From: WJMT01 sp964599635
Lineage (GTDB): Bacteria > Acidobacteriota > Aminicenantia > Aminicenantales > Aminicenantaceae
NCBI GenBank assembly: GCA_964599635.1
Contig: CAZRGM010000015.1
Location: 101,539-165,538, forward strand
DNA length: 64,000 bases
Direction of reading: 5' to 3'
Translations under genes and position numbers: made by a program
Notes under the pieces: model-generated
Told to the model about the DNA's origin: nothing
Database searches by the model: none
The model's input: only the letters and a program-made list of their open reading frames with translations
Part shown: positions 42,199-50,886 of the stretch, in pieces
Layout of the letters: each line of letters begins with the position of its first letter
How positions within the stretch are numbered: the stretch's first letter is position 1

Positions 42199-43317
42199 AT
42201 GGATAACATGAAAGTTGCCTTAGTGCACGATTGGCTTACTGGAAGAAGAGGAGGCGAGAAAGTCTTAGAAGTCTTGTCCGAATTATTTCCTGAAGCTCCT
42301 ATTTTTACTCTGATTCATTTTCAAGGAAGCCAAATTGAAAAAATAGAAGAGAAAAGAATCATTACAAGTTTCATTCAGAAGATGCCTTTTTTAAAAAAAA
42401 AATACCGTTCTTATTTACCCTTATATCCTGTGGCTACAGAACTTTTTGATCTTCGTGGCTATGACCTGATTATATCAAGCTCCCATTGTACAGCAAAAGG
42501 CATCATCCCTATGCCCGATGCCCTGCATATCAGCTATATTCATTCTCCGATGAGATATGCATGGAATCAATATTTTTCTTATTTTCCAAGAGAGAGATTA
42601 AATATCTTTTCTCGATTATTGATTCCCCCTATAATCCATTGTTTGAGGATTTGGGATGAGTCTTCTTCTCAAAGGGTGGATCATTTTATTGCCAATTCAA
42701 AAACTGTTGCTGAAAGAATATATAGGTATTATCGAAGGAATGCAGATGTGATTCATCCTCCCGTTGATGTCAATTTTTTTTGTCCTGGGAAACAATCAGA
42801 TTCTTACTATCTTATTGTTTCTGCTCTCGTGCCTTATAAACGAATTGACCTCGCTGTGGAAGCGTTTAACAGGACTGGAGATAGTCTTAATATTGTGGGA
42901 ATAGGACCGGATTATAAAAGGTTAAAAAAGGAGGCGAAAAACAATATAAAATTTCTGGGACAGCTTTCGCAGAAAGAGCTTCTTCATGCTTATCAAGGCG
43001 CCAAAGCACTCATTATGCCAGGTGAAGAAGATTTCGGAATCAATTCACTCGAATCTCAAGCCTGTGGAGTTCCTGTGATCGCTTATGGAGGAGGAGGGGC
43101 TAAAGAAACAGTGATTTCTGGATTAACCGGGATTTTTTTTGATGAATTGAATGCGGATAGTCTCATAAGTGTCCTTGACAAGTTTAAGAAGTTAACATTT
43201 AATAAAACTGAAATAAGGAAGAATACCCTAGAGTATTCTCGAGAGAAATTTAAACAAAGGATTTCATTATATTTAGAAGAGAAGTGGAATGATTTCCAGG
43301 ATAAAAAGAGAAAATGA
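42199..43317 (+). CDS. Glycosyltransferase family 4, WbaZ-like mannosyltransferase type
   Basis: 372 residues, GT-B. VALVHDWLTGRRGGEKVLE, YIHSPMRYAWNQY, SALVPYKRIDLAVEAFN, GEEDFGINSLESQACGVPV, AYGGGGAKETV. This head and the SPMRYAW motif are typical of GDP-mannose-dependent enzymes; donor is inferred. MKVALVHDW three codons on is an alternative start. Overlaps the next gene by four bases. Confidence 0.9.
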   Translation: MDNMKVALVHDWLTGRRGGEKVLEVLSELFPEAPIFTLIHFQGSQIEKIEEKRIITSFIQKMPFLKKKYRSYLPLYPVATELFDLRGYDLIISSSHCTAKGIIPMPDALHISYIHSPMRYAWNQYFSYFPRERLNIFSRLLIPPIIHCLRIWDESSSQRVDHFIANSKTVAERIYRYYRRNADVIHPPVDVNFFCPGKQSDSYYLIVSALVPYKRIDLAVEAFNRTGDSLNIVGIGPDYKRLKKEAKNNIKFLGQLSQKELLHAYQGAKALIMPGEEDFGINSLESQACGVPVIAYGGGGAKETVISGLTGIFFDELNADSLISVLDKFKKLTFNKTEIRKNTLEYSREKFKQRISLYLEEKWNDFQDKKRK

Positions 43318-44762
43318 TAAAGAAGCATCGAACCAAGTTGATCAGTCTTTATGTTCTTAGTGATATTGTAGGGATATTGATATCCTATTTTTATTCCTAT
43401 GGTTTTCGTTTTTACGGATATATCATTCCAGTCAATCCGGTAAAAGGCATCCCTCCCATAAAGTCGTATATCATCTTATTCCCATTATTTCTTGTTATCC
43501 ACATGTCTATATTTTTTCTCCAGGGATTTTACAGAACACGTCTGAAAAGAACTGGAGTCGAAGATTTTTTTCTGATCACTCTAAATACAGTTTTTACCAT
43601 CATTATTGTGATGGGTTTCTTGAATTACCTCAACGCCTACAGCCAAGGGCCTGCTCCTTTGTTTAAAATTGATTTCAAACTTTCCCATGGTTTTCTAGGA
43701 GTTTATTTTATTAGTATTATCTTTGTGTTATCTTTCCTGAGAAATCAAATATATTATTTCATGAAAAGACGCTATGCGAGAGGATTGGATCTCCAGAGGA
43801 TCCTTATAGTTGGCGCAGGAAAGATGGGAGCGACCATTGCTCAGAAGCTATCCCAATATAAGGATTTGGGATTTGAAGTAAAGGGATTTTTGGATGATGA
43901 AAAGAAAAAAGGAGAATTCATACCTGCGGGAGAAGGGATTGAGGTTTTGGGCCCTATTAAAGATCTTGCTCATGTGATTGAGAGCAAAAATATTTCAGAT
44001 GTCTATGTGGCTCTCGATTTAAAGAATTATCCCAAGATTATACAAATATTAAAGATTGTCAATAAATATGTGGTCAATATCAGGTTGATACCAGATCTCT
44101 TTCAGCTTCTCACTTTAAAGGCTCGAATAGAAGATTTGGATGGATTTCCTGTCATAAGCATAGATGAACCTCCTCTGAGAGGGGTCATGCTTGTTGTGAA
44201 AAGGGCTATTGATATTGGGGTATCGTTCACTCTGCTGATTTTACTGACTCCTCTATTATTCATGACTGCCTTGTTGATTAAGTTGGATTCAAAGGGCCCT
44301 GTTTTGTACCATCAAGAGAGAGTGGGACTGGATGGGAAAAAGTTTGTGATGCATAAATTTAGGACAATGGTTGCAGATGCCGAAAAGGAAACGGGGCCGA
44401 CCATGTGCAAGCCCAAGGATCCAAGGATCACTTGGATTGGGAGATATTTAAGAAAGTTCAGCATAGACGAGCTTCCCCAGATAATCAATGTGTTATTGGG
44501 TGAGATGAGCCTTATAGGACCTCGGCCAGAGAGAGAAGCCTTTGTTGGAGAATTTAGGGAAAGAATACCTAAGTATATGTTAAGACATAAAGTCAAATCT
44601 GGCATAACAGGATGGGCTCAGGTTCATGGATTAAGGCAGAATACAGATATCGGGAGGCGTCTTGAGTATGACTTTTACTATATTCAGAATTGGTCATTAT
44701 TTCTTGATTTAAAAATTTTATGGAAGACCCTCCGCAAGGGATTCATAGATAGAAGAGCCTAA
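43314..44762 (+). CDS. Initiating polyprenyl-phosphate sugar-phosphate transferase (WcaJ-like)
   Basis: 482 residues: five N-terminal helices, a CoA-binding-like Rossmann region about 160-260 (ILIVGAGKMGATIAQKL), then the bacterial sugar-transferase domain with RAIDIGVSFTLLILLTPLL, HKFRTM, KFSIDELPQIINVLLGEMSL, IGPRPERE and KSGITGWAQVHGLR. It loads the first sugar phosphate on undecaprenyl phosphate. Last gene of the cluster; its stop is six bases from that of pgsA on the other strand. Confidence 0.94.
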   Translation: MIKKHRTKLISLYVLSDIVGILISYFYSYGFRFYGYIIPVNPVKGIPPIKSYIILFPLFLVIHMSIFFLQGFYRTRLKRTGVEDFFLITLNTVFTIIIVMGFLNYLNAYSQGPAPLFKIDFKLSHGFLGVYFISIIFVLSFLRNQIYYFMKRRYARGLDLQRILIVGAGKMGATIAQKLSQYKDLGFEVKGFLDDEKKKGEFIPAGEGIEVLGPIKDLAHVIESKNISDVYVALDLKNYPKIIQILKIVNKYVVNIRLIPDLFQLLTLKARIEDLDGFPVISIDEPPLRGVMLVVKRAIDIGVSFTLLILLTPLLFMTALLIKLDSKGPVLYHQERVGLDGKKFVMHKFRTMVADAEKETGPTMCKPKDPRITWIGRYLRKFSIDELPQIINVLLGEMSLIGPRPEREAFVGEFRERIPKYMLRHKVKSGITGWAQVHGLRQNTDIGRRLEYDFYYIQNWSLFLDLKILWKTLRKGFIDRRA

Positions 44763-44768
44763 ATTTTT

Positions 44769-45371
44769 TCATTTTTTGTTTCTGTGTTTGGATTCATTAA
44801 GCCATTTCATGCCGATGTATGTGTAGTGGATTCCTGAAACGGCGGTCATGACTAAAGTCAAAATAAACAAGAGAGTTAAAGATTCGGTTCTTGTGTTCGT
44901 CATATTGAAAAAGAGTACAGATAAAGGAGTTGCCATCTGAAAGACAGTGCTGATTTTCCCAGCTAAAGTCGGAGGAAATTTTTTTCGGCCTATGAATTTA
45001 AAAGCGGTTGTTGCTCCAAGAACTATATAGATGTCTCGGCCTATGACGGTAGCGGTCAGCCAGATTGGAATGGTATTTGGGCTATTGATAGAGGGGATGG
45101 AAAGCGCTATAAAAGATAGTGTCATGAGTATTTTGTCTCCCATGGGATCTAAAAGGGCTCCTATATTTGATTTTTGTTTAAGGATCCTTGCTAAGGCTCC
45201 ATCAAAAAAATCAGTCAAGACAGCGATGATAAAAATGATTAAGGCCTCTCTTGTTTTTCTGCATAAAACAAAATGCAAAAAAATAGGGCTTAGCACAAGG
45301 CGGGAAAAGGATATGATATTAGGAATCGTTACAATTCCATTCTTATTTTTGTTTTTGATTTCTTCAGCCAA
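44769..45371 (-). CDS. pgsA: CDP-diacylglycerol--glycerol-3-phosphate 3-phosphatidyltransferase
   Basis: 200 residues, four to six helices. The CDP-alcohol phosphotransferase motif D-x2-D-G-x2-A-R-x8-G-x3-D-x3-D is complete in DFFDGALARILKQKSN and GALLDPMGDK. NIISFSRLVLSPIF is the usual start of the fold. Makes phosphatidylglycerol-phosphate. The start is TTG without a clear ribosome site, so a later start is possible. Downstream of the SLH-TPR gene. Confidence 0.9.
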   Translation of the reverse strand: MAEEIKNKNKNGIVTIPNIISFSRLVLSPIFLHFVLCRKTREALIIFIIAVLTDFFDGALARILKQKSNIGALLDPMGDKILMTLSFIALSIPSINSPNTIPIWLTATVIGRDIYIVLGATTAFKFIGRKKFPPTLAGKISTVFQMATPLSVLFFNMTNTRTESLTLLFILTLVMTAVSGIHYTYIGMKWLNESKHRNKK

Positions 45372-45401
45372 TTTTAAATTTAATGGAGTACTTTATCTTT
45401 T

Positions 45402-46727
45402 TTATGAAATGAGTGAAAGCAATATATTTAGTGCTTTGATTGCCTCTAGCCCTGAGACAGGATTTTCTGGATTAAAGTTTCCCCCCTTGGAAGTATTAAG
45501 AATCCCATATGAGATAGACATAATAATAGGTCTGTAGTAGAAGTTATTAGGGGAGACATCAGGAAGCTGTATGGATTGGGCAGGAATTTGTTGAATAAGG
45601 CGGTGTCCCTTTTTCTTGAGATAGTTGATGAACTGATAAATCACTTCGGCTAATTCAGCTCTAGTGACAATGTTTTTTGGTTTAAAAGTATGATTGGGAT
45701 AAACATCAAGTATATCCATGGATGTCAGCTTGAGGATATAATCTGAAGCCCAGGAAGTTGAAATGTCTATGATAATAGGGGGTTCTTTATTTGAATTTTT
45801 GAATTGTTCCTGGAATTTTATTCCTAAAAGGGCTGCTATATCCTCTCTTGTTACAGTCTCCTGAGAAGGAATGGAGTCATATTGACTGGGCAGATCAAAG
45901 ATGCCCAGCCTGTTTTTCAACTGTTCAAGGCGCTTGTCTGTATTTTTATTCTTAGGATCCAGGTTTTTCAGCTCTTTGTATACCTCAAAGCTTTTTTTAA
46001 ATTCTTCATTCTGAAATAATGCTTCAGCATAAGATTCAAGGAAATTTTTATTTTCTGGTTGGAATAACAGCAAGGTTTCAAGATGGACATTGGCTCTTTC
46101 GTACTTTTTTTGATCAAGATAGAGATGGGCCAGTTCCGTATGGGCTTTTATAGATTCAGGGGAGTAGTAAAGAGCTTTGAGATAAGCTTCTTCACCGGCA
46201 CTTAGATCCCCTTTATTCATAAGATTTTTAGCCCTTTGAAGGGTCTCGTTGGTTTTGTCCCTTTTAATTTCTTCATATCGGGGTTTTGCCCATGTGTGTT
46301 CGGGTTCGTTTTTTAATATTTCCCTATATTCTATAAAAGCAAGTTCATCTCTTTGTGTTTTTTCATAAAGCTGAGCTAACCCAAGTCGGGCGATGGTCAT
46401 TTCTGGGTTGTTTTCGATAGCTGTTTTGAAGGACTGTTCTGCTGATTGAAGGTCATTGAGTTCATAATAAGCATAGGCAGTAATGGTCGTGTAGAAAGGG
46501 TTTTCTGGGTTGATTTTTGAAATCTTATTGATAGCTTTTCGGCCGTTCCCGTTGATGATCTCACTCCAAGCCTCTTCAATAATTATTCTTTCATCAAGGG
46601 TTAATTCAGAAATTTCAGACTGAGGGAGGTTTCCTGTGTATATTTGGGGCCTTGGAATTTGTTCAATTTGACAAGACCCCATAAGCAATATAATAAACAG
46701 TGTCGAAAGGATTTTCTTTTTCACCAC
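45402..46727 (-). CDS. Lipoprotein with TPR repeats and C-terminal SLH domains
   Basis: 441 residues. Signal and lipobox (LLMGSC, Cys19). TPR repeats run about 45-290 (ITAYAYYELNDLQSAEQSFK, TELAHLYLDQKKYERANVHL and others). Two S-layer-homology motifs follow: DISTSWASDYILKLTSMDIL with TRAELAEVIYQF, and LPDVSPNNFYYRPIIMSISY. SLH domains bind cell-wall glycans. A lipid-anchored TPR protein with an SLH tail could link the outer membrane or inner membrane to the wall. GTG start after AAAGGAG. Overlaps hflX by seven bases. Confidence 0.85.
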   Translation of the reverse strand: MVKKKILSTLFIILLMGSCQIEQIPRPQIYTGNLPQSEISELTLDERIIIEEAWSEIINGNGRKAINKISKINPENPFYTTITAYAYYELNDLQSAEQSFKTAIENNPEMTIARLGLAQLYEKTQRDELAFIEYREILKNEPEHTWAKPRYEEIKRDKTNETLQRAKNLMNKGDLSAGEEAYLKALYYSPESIKAHTELAHLYLDQKKYERANVHLETLLLFQPENKNFLESYAEALFQNEEFKKSFEVYKELKNLDPKNKNTDKRLEQLKNRLGIFDLPSQYDSIPSQETVTREDIAALLGIKFQEQFKNSNKEPPIIIDISTSWASDYILKLTSMDILDVYPNHTFKPKNIVTRAELAEVIYQFINYLKKKGHRLIQQIPAQSIQLPDVSPNNFYYRPIIMSISYGILNTSKGGNFNPENPVSGLEAIKALNILLSLIS

Positions 46728-47983
46728 TTTTTTTCTCCTTTTTGTATGAAGGGTAAAAAATTTATCATTTTTTTAGGTTCTGCTAATATCTTTAATAAAA
46801 AACAATCAGTATTTTCTCTCTTTTTTAACACAATTGACCATTTAGGAAAAGATTGAATTAAATTTTTTTTTGATTTAGGAAGGCAAAGGTCATATGTTTT
46901 GAGCCCATTAAAAATAATTGAGCCTATTTTTTCTTTTAAATCTTTGATCCCCATCCCCATTTTAGCAGAGATGTAAATAGTGTCTGTGTTCAGATCCCTA
47001 TTTTTTTCTAAGAGTTCTTCTTGATTGTCCCAAAGATCGATTTTATTGTAGGCTTTGAGTATGGGGATATCTTGGACTCCCATTTCAGAGAGGATTTTTT
47101 CTACCGCTCTGATTTGGCTTGCTGCTTGTTCTGACATGAAATCAATCACATGGATTATACAATCAGCTTCATTCACTTCTTCAAGAGTGGATTGGAATGC
47201 TGTCCTGAGTTCGATGGGAAGATTTCGAATGAACCCCACTGTATCGCTCACAAAAAAGAAGCTTCCTTCTGGGAGACTGACCCTTCGGATGATAGGATCA
47301 AGTGTGGCAAAGAGACGGGAGGAGACTTGCTTATTTTCGTCAGTGAGTAAGTTAAAGAGGGTCGATTTTCCTGCGTTTGTATATCCGACGATCGATACCA
47401 ACGGGATCGGACCCTTTCTTCGTTTATTTCTTTGATTGAGACGGCGTTTTTGGATTTTTTTAATATCTTTTTTTATTTTTGATATCCGGTCTTGTATTCT
47501 GCGCCGATCTTCTTCCAGCTTTTTCTCTCCCGGGCCCCGTGTTCCTATGCCTCCTCCTAATCGGGATAGAGAAATCCCTTTTCCGATAAGCCGTGGCAGC
47601 CTATAATTGAGCTGTGCGAGTTCGACTTGAAGTTTCCCTTCATTGCTGTGAGCTCGCTGGGCAAATATATCTAAGATAAGTTGAGTCCTGTCAAGAATTT
47701 TACACTGTATTTTTTTTTCAAGAGCGTGCTGCTGTACTGGAGATAAAACTTGGTCAAATACAATAAGGTCCGCGTCCAAGCTGTCTTTGAGTTTCTTTAA
47801 TTCCTCTACTTTCCCCTCACCTATTAAGAATTTAGGATTGATGTGTTGCCGATACTGAAACTGTTTGTTTATGGTTTTGGCTCCGGCGGCACGGACTAAT
47901 CCATTGAGCTCTTCTAGAGATTCTTTAGAATCCTGCTTTTGTTTTTTATTTGTGGATAAGTTAATGATTATCGCTTTTTCCAT
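46721..47983 (-). CDS. hflX: GTPase HflX
   Basis: 420 residues. N-terminal HflX domain with QYRQHINPKFLIGEGKVEEL, LDIFAQRAHSNEGKLQVELA and GGGIGTRGPGE; G domain with GYTNAGKST, DTVGFIRNLP and AYNKIDL. It splits stalled or hibernating 70S ribosomes. Start overlaps miaA by 23 bases, matching the common miaA-hflX pairing. Confidence 0.95.
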   Translation of the reverse strand: MEKAIIINLSTNKKQKQDSKESLEELNGLVRAAGAKTINKQFQYRQHINPKFLIGEGKVEELKKLKDSLDADLIVFDQVLSPVQQHALEKKIQCKILDRTQLILDIFAQRAHSNEGKLQVELAQLNYRLPRLIGKGISLSRLGGGIGTRGPGEKKLEEDRRRIQDRISKIKKDIKKIQKRRLNQRNKRRKGPIPLVSIVGYTNAGKSTLFNLLTDENKQVSSRLFATLDPIIRRVSLPEGSFFFVSDTVGFIRNLPIELRTAFQSTLEEVNEADCIIHVIDFMSEQAASQIRAVEKILSEMGVQDIPILKAYNKIDLWDNQEELLEKNRDLNTDTIYISAKMGMGIKDLKEKIGSIIFNGLKTYDLCLPKSKKNLIQSFPKWSIVLKKRENTDCFLLKILAEPKKMINFLPFIQKGEKKW

Positions 47984-48905
47984 TCTTCAATCTGTCTGAA
48001 ATATGTTTTTTTATGGATTTATAATCATAAGGGGAAAACCAGCTTATTCCTTCCATTTTTTTAAACCAAGTGATTTGACGCTTTGCATAATGGCGGGTAT
48101 CTTTTTTGGTGGAGTTTATTGCCTCTTTTAAGTTGATTTCATTTTTAATATATTTAAGGACATTTTGATATCCTATAGCTCTAAAGGGAGGAGAATTTTC
48201 GCTTTCTCCTGATTCCAATAAATCTTTAACTTCTTCAACTATACCTTTTTCAAACATTCTGTCAACTCTGTCCTCGATTCTTTTGTAAAGAGTTTTCCTG
48301 TCAATGGAAAGCCCTATTTTTATGATGTTGAAATCTTTAACGAATGATTGAGTACGGGAAAAATGTTCAGATAACGGTTTTTTTGTAGATAGGTAAACTT
48401 CGAGTGCTCTGATGATTCTTACTTTGTCATTTTCTCCTATTTTGTAAAAATATTCAGGGTCAACTTTTTTGAGCTTCTTTCGGAGTCTCTCAAGGCCGAA
48501 TTTATCAGCTTCTTTTTCAAGCTGTTGACGAATATCAACATGTTTGTCTTTCTCTGGGAAAAGGCCATTTAAAAGGGCTTTGATATAGAGGCCTGTCCCC
48601 CCTGTTATTATAGGGAGTTTACCCTTTTCTCTAATCGATTTCATAGCTTTTAGAGAGGACTTTACAAAATCAGCTGCTGTAAATTGAGATGAAGGTTTAA
48701 CAATACTTATCAGATGGTGTGGGATATTTTTTCTTTTTTCAGGAAGAATTTTGTCTGTACCTATATCAAATCCTTTATAAACCTGCATAGAATCACAATT
48801 TATGATTTCACCGTTAAAATCAGTGGCGCATTTTAACGCGGTTTCGCTTTTTCCCACACAGGTGGGACCGACAATAACTAGAAGATTTTTATTTTTATAT
48901 TCCAA
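47961..48905 (-). CDS. miaA: tRNA dimethylallyltransferase MiaA
   Basis: 314 residues. Walker A IVGPTCVGKSETAL, NCDSMQVYKGFDIGTDK, PHHLIS, ITGGTGLYIKALLNGL, RAIGYQNVLKYI, DTRHYAKRQITWFKK. It isopentenylates A37 of tRNAs reading UNN codons. Start TTG with no ribosome site of its own; translation is probably coupled to the tiny ORF that overlaps it upstream. Confidence 0.96.
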   Translation of the reverse strand: MEYKNKNLLVIVGPTCVGKSETALKCATDFNGEIINCDSMQVYKGFDIGTDKILPEKRKNIPHHLISIVKPSSQFTAADFVKSSLKAMKSIREKGKLPIITGGTGLYIKALLNGLFPEKDKHVDIRQQLEKEADKFGLERLRKKLKKVDPEYFYKIGENDKVRIIRALEVYLSTKKPLSEHFSRTQSFVKDFNIIKIGLSIDRKTLYKRIEDRVDRMFEKGIVEEVKDLLESGESENSPPFRAIGYQNVLKYIKNEINLKEAINSTKKDTRHYAKRQITWFKKMEGISWFSPYDYKSIKKHISDRLKNGKSDNH

Positions 48906-48981
48906 TTTTGATCATGAGCATTATCGCTAGAATAGTGATAAGCACCAAAAGGCCTAAGATTTGTTTTTTTTTGAATTCCAT
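48895..48981 (-). CDS. Tiny predicted membrane peptide between the PATAN gene and miaA
   Basis: 28 residues: MEFKKKQ then ILGLLVLITILAIMLMIKIG, a basic head followed by one strongly hydrophobic helix. It overlaps the end of the PATAN gene by 28 bases and the TTG start of miaA by 11, so ribosomes could pass from one frame to the next. No known family; a chance ORF is possible. Confidence 0.4.
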   Translation of the reverse strand: MEFKKKQILGLLVLITILAIMLMIKIGI

Positions 48982-50072
48982 TTGCCTATATCTTTTAAGT
49001 CTTTTGCGACTTTAGATTCATGTTCGTCTCCAAGTGTTTTTTTTACAGCCAAAAGCTCTGAGACGAGAATTTCATTTAAAGCATTTAAAAATTCCTCTGA
49101 TTTGACTTCTCCCGGAAGGCCGGAATTGATGGATGGAGTGGAGATTAGATTTACTTTTCCTTCTTGAGTTAAATGAATATTCTGGAGTTGGGGCGGAAGG
49201 TTTGTTTTGATATCTTTGACGCATTTTTCCAAAAGGCTCAGCGCAACAGGACCGATTTCTTTCGAGATGTATTTGAATATGTATATACACTTTTTATTGA
49301 ATGATTCCAACATGTTGTAAAGTTCGATTCTAGATAATTCTTGGGTGATATGATTAAGATTTTTTTGAGGAGGCCCTGCAATCCTCAGACAAATAAATAA
49401 ATAAATGATTCTATTTATCTCTCCTTTCCCCATGTGGCAGAGTTGATACAATTCATTTATTTTTATTTTGTTCCCAATCGTGTTCAAGAGGTAAAGTTCG
49501 TTTGGTTTAAGATCAGTAATCAGAAAGGATCTGTTTGGGTAGGTATGGATGTATTCTTCAGGAGAGGGTATAAAAGAATTGATTATATCCTGGTTCTTCA
49601 TTTGGATTATGCCTTTGTGAATGATTTTGACCGGGGATAGTGAGATGAGTATTTCTGACTTTTTATTTTCAGGAGAGGGTTCAAAAAGATATTCGGCTTT
49701 GGGCCAGTCAAATAGGGGAAGGATATCATTGATTAAAAATATTTCTAAAAGGTTCCACAGTTCCAAGGAAGAGATCAGGCTGAGTTCAGTGGCTGATTTG
49801 AGAAGAGATATTTTATTTAATTTTGAAAATTTCTCACATTTTTTCAGGCTCGATGGCTGAACTAATTTTTCTTTTTCTAAAAAAGAAAAGAATCTTTTGA
49901 TGTCGAAAGGGGATGCACTGAAAATGATAGTCCCTTCCAAAAAGAATAATTGTTTAGAAACCTTTTGTTTTTTGATTTTGAGTTGGCCTGTTCTTTTAGA
50001 ACTCCACATCTTATAGAGGAGATAAGGTAAAGGATTATCGGAGAAATTCCCTTTAAGCCAAATATTTGTCAT
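48954..50072 (-). CDS. DUF4388 (PATAN) domain protein
   Basis: 372 residues. N-terminal DUF4388 domain about 1-110: LKGNFSDNPLPYLLYKMWSS, KRTGQLKIK, LFFLEGTIIFSAS. These domains occur with response regulators and gliding or signalling proteins; the rest (about 180-370) is helical and not recognised. No membrane segment. The start has TTGACA and a -10 just upstream on the minus strand and no Shine-Dalgarno, so the mRNA may be leaderless. Confidence 0.8.
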   Translation of the reverse strand: MTNIWLKGNFSDNPLPYLLYKMWSSKRTGQLKIKKQKVSKQLFFLEGTIIFSASPFDIKRFFSFLEKEKLVQPSSLKKCEKFSKLNKISLLKSATELSLISSLELWNLLEIFLINDILPLFDWPKAEYLFEPSPENKKSEILISLSPVKIIHKGIIQMKNQDIINSFIPSPEEYIHTYPNRSFLITDLKPNELYLLNTIGNKIKINELYQLCHMGKGEINRIIYLFICLRIAGPPQKNLNHITQELSRIELYNMLESFNKKCIYIFKYISKEIGPVALSLLEKCVKDIKTNLPPQLQNIHLTQEGKVNLISTPSINSGLPGEVKSEEFLNALNEILVSELLAVKKTLGDEHESKVAKDLKDIGKWNSKKNKS

Positions 50073-50078
50073 AGATAT

Positions 50079-50107
50079 ACTTTATAAATGAATGAAAATT
50101 ATGTCAA
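50079..50107 (-). promoter_or_regulatory. Sigma-70 promoter of the PATAN gene, predicted leaderless
   Basis: Minus strand TTGACA, 17 bases, TAAAGT; six bases then separate the -10 from the ATG at 50072. Confidence 0.55.
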
Positions 50108-50176
50108 ACTAATAGTTGGAGGAGTCAGCTGTAATCCTCTCCCCCATGAATATTGCTGATTTGGGGAATGAATGGA

Positions 50177-50884
50177 TTATCCCATAAAACTTAAACTTAA
50201 CAAGCCAATGCTTACATTGAGGAGACTCTTGAGGATCCAGAATCCAAAGGATATGAACATGGCTTTTTTAAGATTTATCTTGAATATCGAAGATAAGCCG
50301 TAACCCAAAACCCAGAAAAGCCATAGCTGAAAAAAATCAAACTGGCTTAATATGATAAATTTCAGGGATAACGCTTCTAGTTTGGGGAAAAATAAGGCTA
50401 GACTGGTGGTGGTTCCCATAACTGTTTTGCTTGTGAAAATCATAATGAGCCTGACCAATGCTCCTAGGATTTTGTCAATAAAGCTTGCATGGAGATAGGA
50501 GGAGAAGATCTGGACATATTTTCCTTCTGTGGAGGTCATGCGTCCTAGAACCATTATCACGGCTGCGGATAATAAAAGGCTTAATAAAACAACAATTGGA
50601 GTAAAAACAAAGGATTGAAGAATGATCTGAACTTTGGATGGGTTTTGGATCCGGTCTATCATTTCACTGAATTTTTCTTCTCCGATTTGGTCTCTAAGTT
50701 TCGTGTTATTTTTAACCGTGTTGATGCTGTCCTGCTGAGTGCAGGGCTGGACAAGATAAGTGAAAAGGGCACCCACAATAAGTAAAACGATCAGTGCGTC
50801 CTTCCAAGGGGAATGCTCAGCAACGTGTTTCATTGTTTCTTTGGGATTAAAGATAACCCCTTTCAATCGATTAAGAAAGTTCAT
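50177..50884 (-). CDS. YIP1 domain membrane protein, YknW-like by position
   Basis: 235 residues, five helices. NRLKGVIFNPKETMKHVAEH is the YIP1 N-terminal signature; PCTQQDSINTVKNNTKLRDQ is a soluble loop. It follows the MacB-type ATPase by two bases. In Bacillus subtilis YknW, also a YIP1 protein, works with YknX, YknY and the permease YknZ. Here no permease gene follows, so this protein is the only membrane partner in the operon. Confidence 0.83.
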   Translation of the reverse strand: MNFLNRLKGVIFNPKETMKHVAEHSPWKDALIVLLIVGALFTYLVQPCTQQDSINTVKNNTKLRDQIGEEKFSEMIDRIQNPSKVQIILQSFVFTPIVVLLSLLLSAAVIMVLGRMTSTEGKYVQIFSSYLHASFIDKILGALVRLIMIFTSKTVMGTTTSLALFFPKLEALSLKFIILSQFDFFQLWLFWVLGYGLSSIFKINLKKAMFISFGFWILKSLLNVSIGLLSLSFMG

Positions 50885-50886
50885 AA

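Noticed and set aside
47055..47435. Open frame of 126 codons antisense to hflX
   Set aside because: Covers the conserved G domain of hflX on the other strand; no independent evidence.
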